Under the pieces are notes generated by a model. It was given only the letters and a program-made list of their open reading frames with translations, did not search any database and was not told the DNA's origin. From positions 1-25,625 of IMG/VR virus record IMGVR_UViG_3300007754_000381: a DNA stretch of 25,625 nucleotides. One strand, written 5' to 3'. Below, piece after piece: positions 7,475 through 14,043 of the stretch. The stretch comes from a virus. How positions within the stretch are numbered: the first letter of the stretch is position 1; every line of letters begins with the position of its first letter. A program made the position numbers and the translations under genes.

Positions 7475-8211
7475 TTCATCAACCCTTCATATAATTCATT
7501 TTGTTTTACTTGTTTATCAATTGTCTTAGGATGATATAACGACAATTCTTCGTGTGGTGGTAGATGTGAATATGTTTTACAACCAGTTATTCTTTCGTGC
7601 ACTTTACCCTGCCAATATACATCTTCACTATTTCTAAATACTCGTGCTTGATAGTCGGGAGCATTAATTATTGGAACTTTATATTTTACGATGTTTTCAT
7701 CAACAATTAAGTCCATTTTTTTCAAAAGTTTATATTCTTCACTTTCAGTATCCATAATTTTTTCATTATAAAGTTCAAATGGTGCAGTTACTTTCCAACC
7801 CCATTGTTTTATATGTTGTTCTGTAATACCATCAACGGTGTTAATTCTTGGTAAATATATTAAATCGACATCGTTCATCTCAATTATTTGTGGTAATTGT
7901 TCCATCAATGTCTCGTGGGGCAACTCGTCTGCATCTAGATGCACAATATAGTCTCCCGAACACATTGATTTTGTATAATTTTTTAGGTCTGAAAAATTAC
8001 CATCAAATTTATATGGATGCCAACTAAATTCTCCATTAACTGAATGACTTCTTAGATACTCTTCAACACCTTTAGAACCATTATTAGAATCATAAGTGAT
8101 TACTATTTCGTCTTCTGTTCTTTTATTATCTAATAGAAATGTAACTAATTTTTGTATCTCTATATGTTCGCTGCAAACTGTTATAGCATATGACAAATTT
8201 ATTTTTTTCAT
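7471..8211 (-). CDS. Family 2 glycosyltransferase
   Basis: A 246-residue GT-A glycosyltransferase. LSYAITVCSEH at the N terminus is the usual first strand of GT2 enzymes. FDGNFSDLKN (69-78) and HLDADELPHE (91-100, with D93-A94-D95 as the metal-binding DxD) follow. WQGKVHERI near the C-terminal third resembles the WaaE/KdtX group, which adds glucose to a lipopolysaccharide core. No membrane helix is seen. Its start shares ATGA with the HNH endonuclease stop and its stop shares ATGA with the NeuB start, so it opens the sugar cassette. It probably transfers a hexose to the glycan that also receives the nonulosonic acid; acceptor and donor are inferred only from context. Confidence 0.78.
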   Translation of the reverse strand: MKKINLSYAITVCSEHIEIQKLVTFLLDNKRTEDEIVITYDSNNGSKGVEEYLRSHSVNGEFSWHPYKFDGNFSDLKNYTKSMCSGDYIVHLDADELPHETLMEQLPQIIEMNDVDLIYLPRINTVDGITEQHIKQWGWKVTAPFELYNEKIMDTESEEYKLLKKMDLIVDENIVKYKVPIINAPDYQARVFRNSEDVYWQGKVHERITGCKTYSHLPPHEELSLYHPKTIDKQVKQNELYEGLMK

Positions 8212-8795
8212 TGCTTACTCAAGTTCTCTTCCCAAGTAATAAATTGTAAGTTTTTTATATTACCAATTACTTCTGGTGGTATTTTATTCTCAAATCCACT
8301 ACTAATTGAAATAATATGGTCTAATTGATATCCACCAGTGATCCCACATAGTGTTCTTGGGTTGTCATAATTTTCTAATGTATGAATTGGTTGGTTTTCT
8401 GTAATTTGTCTTACCATAACATAATATCTTTTTTTATCTTCTTTCCAAGTACTCATATATTCATCATAACTTATACCCAATTTCTTCAAACGGGATCTTA
8501 CACCTGGATTATCTTTACCATATAACTTTGGCTGAACATTCATTTTACCTTTGTTCCACGGTTCTAGTTTACCTTCCAAATATAACTTTTTCTTTGTAGC
8601 ACTTTGTTTTGGATTTTTCTTCCCTCTCCAATGTCCCATATCAACATTCTTCATTGCTTTATACCACGCTTCACCAGTCAATCCTCTATTATCTCTACCT
8701 TTATCTGAACATTTCCTTGAACAAAACTTTCTGTGATTACATTTATAATCTTCAAATTCAACATCACAATTAAGACACTTTATTTTTATCTTCAT
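8208..8795 (-). CDS. HNH homing-type endonuclease with NUMOD3-like repeats
   Basis: A 195-residue free-standing homing-type endonuclease. CLNC (C7, C10) and FCSRKC (C25, C29) form a small zinc-finger-like element at the N terminus. HWRGKKNP and WNKGKMN are NUMOD3-type DNA-binding repeats. The HNH core reads LDHIISISSGF near 158-168 with D159-H160, then IPPEVIGNIKNLQF with N182, and N191 near the end. The start is the ATG at 8795, with GGAG seven bases upstream and directly before the zinc motif. An upstream in-frame ATG at 8843 would add 16 unrelated residues and overlaps the small basic gene. Such genes spread by cutting cognate alleles. The ATGA overlap with the next glycosyltransferase means it is inserted without breaking coupling. 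Confidence 0.87.
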   Translation of the reverse strand: MKIKIKCLNCDVEFEDYKCNHRKFCSRKCSDKGRDNRGLTGEAWYKAMKNVDMGHWRGKKNPKQSATKKKLYLEGKLEPWNKGKMNVQPKLYGKDNPGVRSRLKKLGISYDEYMSTWKEDKKRYYVMVRQITENQPIHTLENYDNPRTLCGITGGYQLDHIISISSGFENKIPPEVIGNIKNLQFITWEENLSKQ

Positions 8796-8916
8796 AATAT
8801 TTCTCCATACGGGCGGCTCTAAGTCGTTCCTTATTCTTTTCATAATGTTTTTTCTTAGCTATAAGGTTTGCGGCTCTTTTGGCTTCTATTGTTAGATGAA
8901 TTTTCTTTCTTCCCAT
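8770..8916 (-). CDS. Tiny basic Lys/Arg/Tyr-rich protein (48 aa)
   Basis: An open frame from ATG at 8916 to TAA at 8770, 48 codons, overlapping the HNH gene by 26 bases in another frame. The product begins MGRKKIHLTIEAKRAANLIA and continues with HYEKNKERLR and MEKYYEDKNK, so it is a short, highly charged helical peptide. The segment pattern Y-x-K-N-K-E...KYYExK is shared with the tiny gene at 24579-24719. Such sequences are common just before HNH or similar DNA-binding domains in phages and large viruses, so this may be a split-off DNA-binding arm of the endonuclease. No clear ribosome binding site precedes it. Function unknown; nucleic-acid binding is inference from charge. Confidence 0.5.
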   Translation of the reverse strand: MGRKKIHLTIEAKRAANLIAKKKHYEKNKERLRAARMEKYYEDKNKVS

Positions 8917-8962
8917 ATTAATAAGTATCAATTACTACAAAAAAATTACTACAAAAATATTA

Positions 8963-9439
8963 TTAATTTTCATATTCAAACTTCGATTCCAATGCTTCCT
9001 TTAAAGTATTTGATAATTTTATAGGCTCTTTATAGACTGGAGATTTTCTAGCTTTAACATAATCATAAGTTCTATATAGATTATTAGTTCTATTTAATGG
9101 TTTTAAATCTCTATAAAACCTTTTTATTTGAACCTCTCCTACATTTCCTTTAGTTTCTAATTTTAATCCATAAATCTTATTTCTAGCATCTACTAACTCA
9201 ATTTCTCCTATTTCCATTAAAAATTTTTCTATAACATCTCTGGGAACCAATGGTCTATTGCTTTCTTCTATTTTTAATCCAATCAAAAATCGTTTATCTC
9301 CTGATTTAGTTGGCACTTTCTGATCTTTGGCTAATACTAAAATTGAATGAGTTAGATTCTTTCTAGTTCTTTCATTTATATACTTAAAAGAAATTATATC
9401 TCCAGACTTTACTTTATGCCATTGCGTGATTACTTTCAT
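8963..9439 (-). CDS. Phage protein of unknown function (158 aa)
   Basis: A 158-residue basic, soluble protein beginning MKVITQWHKVKSGDIISFKY. The first half alternates short strands, with HSILVLAKD and FLIGLKIEES, and could be a small beta-barrel. The second half is lysine/arginine rich and helical (KRFYRDLKPLNR, YDYVKARKSP, LKEALESKFE). I do not recognise a family. It overlaps the 3' end of the zinc-ribbon gene by 26 bases, and the next ATG lies well inside the first strand, so 9439 is the only good start. The short stretch after its stop (8917-8962) is A/T-rich and marks the boundary before the HNH module. Position gives no clear role. Confidence 0.68.
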   Translation of the reverse strand: MKVITQWHKVKSGDIISFKYINERTRKNLTHSILVLAKDQKVPTKSGDKRFLIGLKIEESNRPLVPRDVIEKFLMEIGEIELVDARNKIYGLKLETKGNVGEVQIKRFYRDLKPLNRTNNLYRTYDYVKARKSPVYKEPIKLSNTLKEALESKFEYEN

Positions 9440-9875
9440 CTACATTTCCTTCTATTACTACTTCTATATATCGCAGTGCTTCATAAAATAATTGATAATT
9501 AAATTCTCTAGAATTATCCATATCTAATTCAAAATCATATCCTTTTCTCTCTGATTTAATATATTTAGCCGCTTCCCAACAATAACTACCCTCAAAAGTT
9601 TTTGGACTTTCTTTTGGATATACTACACCCTTTTTTGGAACATTTACTACTGAAGGATACCAATAAATTGACCTCTCTAAATCATATTGTTTTAAATCTA
9701 AAACTGTCTGCGGAGTATTTTTTAAATATTTTTTCATAAATTCTGAATCTTCTTTCATCCTGCTATCCGACATATATCCGCATCTAAAACACATATATGA
9801 TGAAAAATCTCCATGAGATTCCTCTATACACATTTTTTCAGCCTTACATACTGCACAAGTTACTTTCTTTTCCAC
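9414..9875 (-). CDS. Zinc-ribbon protein of unknown function, GTG start
   Basis: A 153-residue protein with two cysteine pairs near its N terminus, CAVC (C7, C10) and CFRC about 20 residues later, the pattern of a treble-clef or zinc-ribbon knuckle. The rest is aromatic and acidic, including LERSIYWYPSVV and YCWEAAKYIK, with no family I can name. The start is GTG at 9875: it lies one base after the preceding TAA, has AAGG a few bases upstream, and is the only start that keeps the first cysteine pair. The next in-frame ATG would remove it. A role in nucleic-acid or protein binding is possible but not shown. Confidence 0.65.
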   Translation of the reverse strand: MEKKVTCAVCKAEKMCIEESHGDFSSYMCFRCGYMSDSRMKEDSEFMKKYLKNTPQTVLDLKQYDLERSIYWYPSVVNVPKKGVVYPKESPKTFEGSYCWEAAKYIKSERKGYDFELDMDNSREFNYQLFYEALRYIEVVIEGNVDESNHAMA

Positions 9876-9876
9876 A

Positions 9877-11208
9877 TTACACCTTTTTCAGCTTTGGAAG
9901 TTTTATTTTAGTAGGTTCTGTATTAGAATCGCTAACCTTTTTAAGTTTAGGTAAATTCAGTTGTACCGCTTTCGGAAATTCTGGAACATATTTATCAAGA
10001 ATCATTCCTAATTTTTCTGTCATTTTCTGTCGAGTAAAATTTCTAGCATAAATTTTCTGTCTTTGAGATTTTTTACTATATTTTTTGTATTGTTTAAAAC
10101 AATTAACCAACTCTTTTTTGATCAAACCATAATCACAAGTAAACCATTGAGCTCCTTCTTGAAGTATATTATCTGGAAATGCATCTCTTGGAACTTCTGT
10201 TAATCTTCCTTTTAGAAGGGTAACGGCGTCCTTTTTAAGAAAATCTAAATGACCACTCCAATTACTAACCAACATAGGCTTTCCAGTAGTTGAAAATTCT
10301 AAAATAGGTCTACCAAATCCCTCTCCATGAGTAAACATAGTCATAGCTTTTACTTTAGGATGATTGTATAACGCATTCATCTGGTCATCTGTCAAATCTC
10401 CGTGTAATAAATACACTGGTGGTAACTTCTGTCCAGGAAATTGTTTTTTAATTTGATCAATTTTACCTAATACCTCGTGCCTATCAAGTACTGATGGAGT
10501 AGCACCACAGGTTTTTAATATAAGTGCTGGTTTATTTGGCTTTCTGCCAAAAGTCTCATAAAATATTTTAATTAATGCCCCAACATCTTTTCTATCATTA
10601 CCTAATCCACCCTGTAACCAATGACCTGTAAAAAAATAACAGAAATTTTCTTTAATTTTTGATAATTCCTCGTTTATCAAATCATCAGTTGTAACTTTTC
10701 CATAAATATTTTCATTGTAACCTTCAAACAAAACTTCTATTGGTTTTTCATTTCTTAATTCACCAACTTTTTCTTTAGTTTCTTCATTAGTTTTATCAAA
10801 TTTAGTATTAACAATCCCCTCCTTAGTAAATTCAGATGGAACTATATTTAAATCCATCCTATTTAACCCCTCTAACCATTCAGGTCTTACTGCGGTAAAT
10901 TCAGCCCCTGCGGTGATACCTATATTATATTTACCCCACGTCTCAAATTCATTTGGAACTACAATATGAATATGAAGTTCTGGTTGCTTGTCTAAATGTG
11001 GTTGTGGTAAATACCTTTCCAGTATTTTTCTATCTTCGGGATCATTTTCATCCAAAGCATTTTGTGGTGTTGATCCCCACCTAACTGGCATTATCTTTAC
11101 ATCATATAAATCTAAATCAATAAGTGAATGTACTATATCTCTTGCATGTGCCCCATATCCACTTCTTGTACCTACAGGTGCTGTAACTAAACAAACTGGT
11201 TTACTCAT
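9877..11208 (-). CDS. GT-B (GT4-like) glycosyltransferase with a duplicated C-terminal tail motif
   Basis: A 443-residue GT-B fold transferase. TRSGYGAHARDI at 14-25 is the glycine-rich acceptor-side loop, NIVPSEFTKEGI at 121-132 is the interdomain strand, and GEGFGRPILEFSTTGKP at 295-311 is the donor-binding E-x7-E-like region of GT4 enzymes. No membrane segment is present. The C terminus ends in LPKLKKV twice (420-426 and 437-443), an unusual basic duplicated tail. The start is set at the ATG at 11208, which overlaps the acidic protein's stop by eight bases and begins directly at the Rossmann strand. The frame stays open upstream to 11319, but that reads only antisense-like sequence of the acidic gene. 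Substrates are unknown: surface glycan, virion protein or modified DNA. Confidence 0.78.
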   Translation of the reverse strand: MSKPVCLVTAPVGTRSGYGAHARDIVHSLIDLDLYDVKIMPVRWGSTPQNALDENDPEDRKILERYLPQPHLDKQPELHIHIVVPNEFETWGKYNIGITAGAEFTAVRPEWLEGLNRMDLNIVPSEFTKEGIVNTKFDKTNEETKEKVGELRNEKPIEVLFEGYNENIYGKVTTDDLINEELSKIKENFCYFFTGHWLQGGLGNDRKDVGALIKIFYETFGRKPNKPALILKTCGATPSVLDRHEVLGKIDQIKKQFPGQKLPPVYLLHGDLTDDQMNALYNHPKVKAMTMFTHGEGFGRPILEFSTTGKPMLVSNWSGHLDFLKKDAVTLLKGRLTEVPRDAFPDNILQEGAQWFTCDYGLIKKELVNCFKQYKKYSKKSQRQKIYARNFTRQKMTEKLGMILDKYVPEFPKAVQLNLPKLKKVSDSNTEPTKIKLPKLKKV

Positions 11209-11578
11209 CTTCGTACCACTCATGCTCTTCCTCTTCAAATTCTTCTTCATAATCTCCACTACCATCAAATGTATATGTATCTGTATAACTATTTTGATAG
11301 TCGTCTGACATCCACACAAACTCCCCCTTGAAAGTAAAATCTAATTCTTCTTGCAATTTTGTAAGAAGAATCAAAACTTCGTTGGCATAATTATATCTCC
11401 ACGGGTCCTCATTATCTCCCATAAGAATAATATTACCATCTTCAACCTCTAATACTTCCCCTATTACATTCCATTCATTAGAATCTTCTGTAAATTCAAG
11501 AACTTTATCTACTCTATCTTTAGTTATTTTCTTACCATTACCTTCTAAATCAAAACTAAAACCATTATAATCACTCAT
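11201..11578 (-). CDS. Highly acidic small protein (125 aa)
   Basis: A 125-residue protein strongly enriched in Asp and Glu throughout, ending with a near-continuous acidic run (YEEEFEEEEHEWYEDE). The middle, GEVLEVEDGNIILMGDN and NEVLILLTKLQEELDF, suggests strands and one helix. It has no signal peptide. It sits between two GT-B glycosyltransferases with zero spacing (TAA then ATG) upstream and an eight-base overlap downstream, so it is likely made together with them. Possible roles are a partner of the transferases or a DNA-mimic protein that blocks a host DNA-binding defence. Neither can be told from the sequence, and I know no family. Confidence 0.68.
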   Translation of the reverse strand: MSDYNGFSFDLEGNGKKITKDRVDKVLEFTEDSNEWNVIGEVLEVEDGNIILMGDNEDPWRYNYANEVLILLTKLQEELDFTFKGEFVWMSDDYQNSYTDTYTFDGSGDYEEEFEEEEHEWYEDE

Positions 11579-12967
11579 TTATGCCTCATATAACTTAAAT
11601 TGTTTTCTTGGTGTCCACTTTTCAAAACCTCTATCCATATCTTCTATGAATCTCTCACTCATTCTCTTAGCTGAAAGACAAGTATCTTCTCTCAACATCC
11701 ACTCTCTACCTTCTAATCCAGCCTTATCTCTATCTTCTTTTGGTGTCTGATACCATTCATATAACTTTTCAGCGGCATCTTCAAAACTTGGTCTATCATC
11801 AAAAATATATGGTGTTGGAACTGAACCTTGTAATGATCGATTAGAAGGCCATATTGGTTTTGTCCAACTACCGTGAGTAAGTCGTGGATTATCTTTCCAC
11901 TTCTTTGCATCGTGTAAAGAATGTATATCTGTATAATCTTCTGCTGTCAATAATTTACCATCAAGTCTAAATCCACATTGGTCTTGCATACCACCCGTAA
12001 CATTTACTGTCATTGGAGTACCTGCCATTACTGATTCTGCTGTTCCTAGTCCAAATCCTTCGTTGGAAGCCAGATTAATAGTAACATCTGCAAAATTATA
12101 TAAATAATTTAAACATTCTGGAGTTAGTTTTTCCGTTGAAAATTTAACATTTTTTCCAGGTGCTACCGCATCTGCTACCGCCATCAAATCAGTTCCATTT
12201 TCATCAATTGGATTTGTATGCATTAACAATAAACATTTATTTCTTTTTTCTTCTGGAAGCATATCTACAAATGTACTGAATGATAGTATTACATCACCTG
12301 GTAATTTTCTACGAATATTTCTAGCGTTAAAAAATACTACAAATTCGTAATCTTCAACTGGGTGTTTACTTTCCGCCATAAACTTTTGATAACCGTTGTC
12401 ATCTCTAGGTAGAGGTTTAAAAACATCTTGATTTATTCCATGAGGAATATAAGTAACTTGCCAATCTTCGGGTGGTTCTTGATGCCAAACATTATTAACA
12501 ATATTTACAGTTTGTTTAGATATATTCATAATCAAATCACACGATTCATAATAAGGTTCATTCCACATTGGATAAGGTAAATCATCCCAAATGTTATAAT
12601 AAAAAATAGGTATATTAGACCGAATTTCATGTTCCATTTGATATAACCAAATCCAAAATCTTGGGTCTGTATAAATCATAATTGCGTCTGGCTTCTCTCT
12701 CTTTATTATTGCCCTAACTAGCTCTTGATCACCATAACCATCTGTTGGATAAATCATCAAGTATGGGTTTTTAATTTCAGGATGTGCTTGCCTTATATCA
12801 TCCCGCATATCAAACACTTTACCTGTGTCTGGATGTTTAATAGCTCCCCCTATTTGAACCCAGTCATAATGTTCAACAGTACCTAAAACAAACTCTTTCG
12901 AAACACAACCAACTCCAGATGACATTCTTAAATCATCCGAGAGTAATAATATTTTCTTTTTCTTCAT
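11579..12967 (-). CDS. GT-B (GT4-like) glycosyltransferase
   Basis: A 462-residue GT-B transferase. ILLLSDDLRMSSGVG (6-20) is the N-terminal Rossmann strand with the glycine loop. PHGINQDVF near 175-183 and FNARNIRRK (213-221) are the linker and donor-domain strand. NEGFGLGTAESVMAGTP (302-318) carries the two glutamates of the GT4 nucleotide-sugar site. The N-terminal domain is rich in Trp/Tyr (FWIWLYQ, YYNIWDDLPYPMW). It has no membrane anchor. It is the first of two transferases around the acidic gene and starts with an ATGA overlap from the ribbon-helix-helix gene, so a regulator and a sugar enzyme are in one unit. The substrate is unknown. Confidence 0.82.
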   Translation of the reverse strand: MKKKKILLLSDDLRMSSGVGCVSKEFVLGTVEHYDWVQIGGAIKHPDTGKVFDMRDDIRQAHPEIKNPYLMIYPTDGYGDQELVRAIIKREKPDAIMIYTDPRFWIWLYQMEHEIRSNIPIFYYNIWDDLPYPMWNEPYYESCDLIMNISKQTVNIVNNVWHQEPPEDWQVTYIPHGINQDVFKPLPRDDNGYQKFMAESKHPVEDYEFVVFFNARNIRRKLPGDVILSFSTFVDMLPEEKRNKCLLLMHTNPIDENGTDLMAVADAVAPGKNVKFSTEKLTPECLNYLYNFADVTINLASNEGFGLGTAESVMAGTPMTVNVTGGMQDQCGFRLDGKLLTAEDYTDIHSLHDAKKWKDNPRLTHGSWTKPIWPSNRSLQGSVPTPYIFDDRPSFEDAAEKLYEWYQTPKEDRDKAGLEGREWMLREDTCLSAKRMSERFIEDMDRGFEKWTPRKQFKLYEA

Positions 12968-13158
12968 AACATACTTCCTGAATGTTCTAATTTTTGATAT
13001 TCATCTATTTTCTGCTTAAACTCCACATCTGTGGTATATAAATCTAACGATCTATTAACCAGTTTTTGAAGTGTAAACTCTTCCTCTAAGCAAAACCTTT
13101 TAAATCTTTTATGTAGGCTTGCTAAAATTTTTACTGATGTTAATTTTAATTCATCCAT
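12964..13158 (-). CDS. Ribbon-helix-helix (Arc/CopG-like) DNA-binding protein
   Basis: A 64-residue protein with the size and pattern of the Arc/MetJ/CopG family. A short strand, LTSVKILASLH (6-16), is followed by two helices, KRFKRFCLEEEFTLQKLVNR and SLDLYTTDVEFKQKID, with the usual loop between. These proteins dimerise and insert the paired strand in the DNA major groove. A GGATGAG-like ribosome site lies before the ATG. Upstream, after a non-coding A/T alternating tract, nothing else intervenes, so this gene starts a transcription unit and may regulate itself and the clamp gene, which has the same 17-base element. Repression or activation is not known. Confidence 0.7.
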   Translation of the reverse strand: MDELKLTSVKILASLHKRFKRFCLEEEFTLQKLVNRSLDLYTTDVEFKQKIDEYQKLEHSGSML

Positions 13159-13178
13159 AATAATTTCTCATCCCATCC

Positions 13179-13215
13179 ATATATACATATATATAACATA
13201 TATATATAAATATAT
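13179..13215 (-). promoter_or_regulatory. Alternating A/T intergenic block upstream of the ribbon-helix-helix gene
   Basis: The 59-base gap between the SLOG gene stop and the ribbon-helix-helix start is one of the few true non-coding spacers in the window. It is almost pure A/T alternation with single interruptions. Positions 13179-13195 hold a 17-base string (plus strand ATATATACATATATATA) that recurs exactly at 19906-19922 upstream of the clamp gene. It is a candidate promoter and operator. I do not find a convincing T4 late TATAAATA box with correct spacing on the minus strand. Confidence 0.4.
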
Positions 13216-13217
13216 AC

Positions 13218-13619
13218 TTAATTTATAATAATAACCTTTTTATTAAATTTTTTAGCGTGTTTTAATGTATTGTGGGTTCCATTAGATTTAACTCCCTCTG
13301 GTATAAAACCTACAACCATATCACTATAGTCTGCTATCTCCGCGTTCCTTTCAAAATAATGCCATACCGCATAAGGTTTTCCATAATTAAAAGCTTCTCT
13401 AACACAATATTGATTATGTGGAAAATGCGCTGGTGGAAATTCTACATATCTTAAATCCAACTCCATTGATATCTGTTTAGCAAATTTATCTGCTCCATAC
13501 TTACATCCACCACTAACTATTTCTAATTTATCCCCAAATTGTTCTTTACATTGGAAAATAAATTCTTTCATTTTTATTTTATTATCGTATTTCCTACTAC
13601 CGACTATCGCCACTTTCAT
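13218..13619 (-). CDS. SLOG-superfamily (YspA/DprA-like) Rossmann protein
   Basis: A 133-residue protein with the cytokinin-activating-like/SLOG layout. VGSR (6-9) is the first phosphate loop, SGG (36-38) and GAD (42-44) the second, then RNAEIADYSD (91-100) and SNGT (112-115) near the C terminus, ending in a hydrophobic strand VIIIN. SLOG proteins bind nucleotides or nucleotide-derived ligands. The short YspA/DUF2493 type is common in phages and is proposed to sense or process such ligands, including in defence conflict systems. It starts at ATG 13619, overlapping the preceding gene by 23 bases. Its stop precedes the A/T-rich spacer before the ribbon-helix-helix gene. The specific ligand cannot be predicted. 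Confidence 0.75.
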   Translation of the reverse strand: MKVAIVGSRKYDNKIKMKEFIFQCKEQFGDKLEIVSGGCKYGADKFAKQISMELDLRYVEFPPAHFPHNQYCVREAFNYGKPYAVWHYFERNAEIADYSDMVVGFIPEGVKSNGTHNTLKHAKKFNKKVIIIN

Positions 13620-14043
13620 TATAATTTTGATCTGTCCTTTTTTGTATTTTTCTGGGTTTTGATACAGTTGTAAAACTTAAAATTTCATCAAAATGTTTAA
13701 TACCTTCTACAATTTTAGAATTATCAACATAAGAATATCTAAATCTACCATGAGAAATTTCATTTTCATATGTATATGGGAGTATATCAAACCAAATAAA
13801 ATCTTTTGATGTATTTTCGAAAGATGTTTTAATAACCGTTCTAAAATGTCGTCTAGATTCCCAATTTTTAATAAACTCTTTTAATTGACCCAAATCTGTT
13901 TTATCATTTTTAGCATACCACAAATATAAAGTTATAGGTGCCAAATTTTTAGTATATATTCTTTCTAATTCTTCTATATTGGTATTTAAATTTTCTATAA
14001 AATCTGGTAAATAAAATCTTAGGCTTACTCTCATTCTATTCAT
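13597..14043 (-). CDS. Phage protein of unknown function (148 aa)
   Basis: A 148-residue soluble protein, aromatic-rich (RVSLRFYLPDF, ITLYLWYAKN, DFIWFDILPYTYENE, GRFRYSYVDN) with a basic C-terminal tail (KPRKIQKRTDQ). It looks like an alpha/beta domain, but I recognise no family. Its ATG at 14043 shares one base with the nuclease stop, and its 3' end runs 23 bases into the SLOG gene. The tight coupling to the Cas4/AddB-like nuclease could mean a shared function in DNA processing; this is context only. Confidence 0.68.
   Translation of the reverse strand: MNRMRVSLRFYLPDFIENLNTNIEELERIYTKNLAPITLYLWYAKNDKTDLGQLKEFIKNWESRRHFRTVIKTSFENTSKDFIWFDILPYTYENEISHGRFRYSYVDNSKIVEGIKHFDEILSFTTVSKPRKIQKRTDQNYNESGDSR

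Noticed and set aside
10988-11308. Plus-strand open frame of 106 codons
   Set aside because: Antisense to the GT-B and acidic genes; low-quality composition, and all supported genes are on the minus strand.
11209-11319. N-terminal extension of the GT-B gene at 9877
   Set aside because: The frame is open, but the residues read from within the acidic gene and precede a complete Rossmann start; ATG 11208 fits the gene spacing.
11713-11910. Minus-strand 65-codon frame within the GT-B gene at 11579
   Set aside because: Out-of-frame shadow inside a conserved glycosyltransferase domain.
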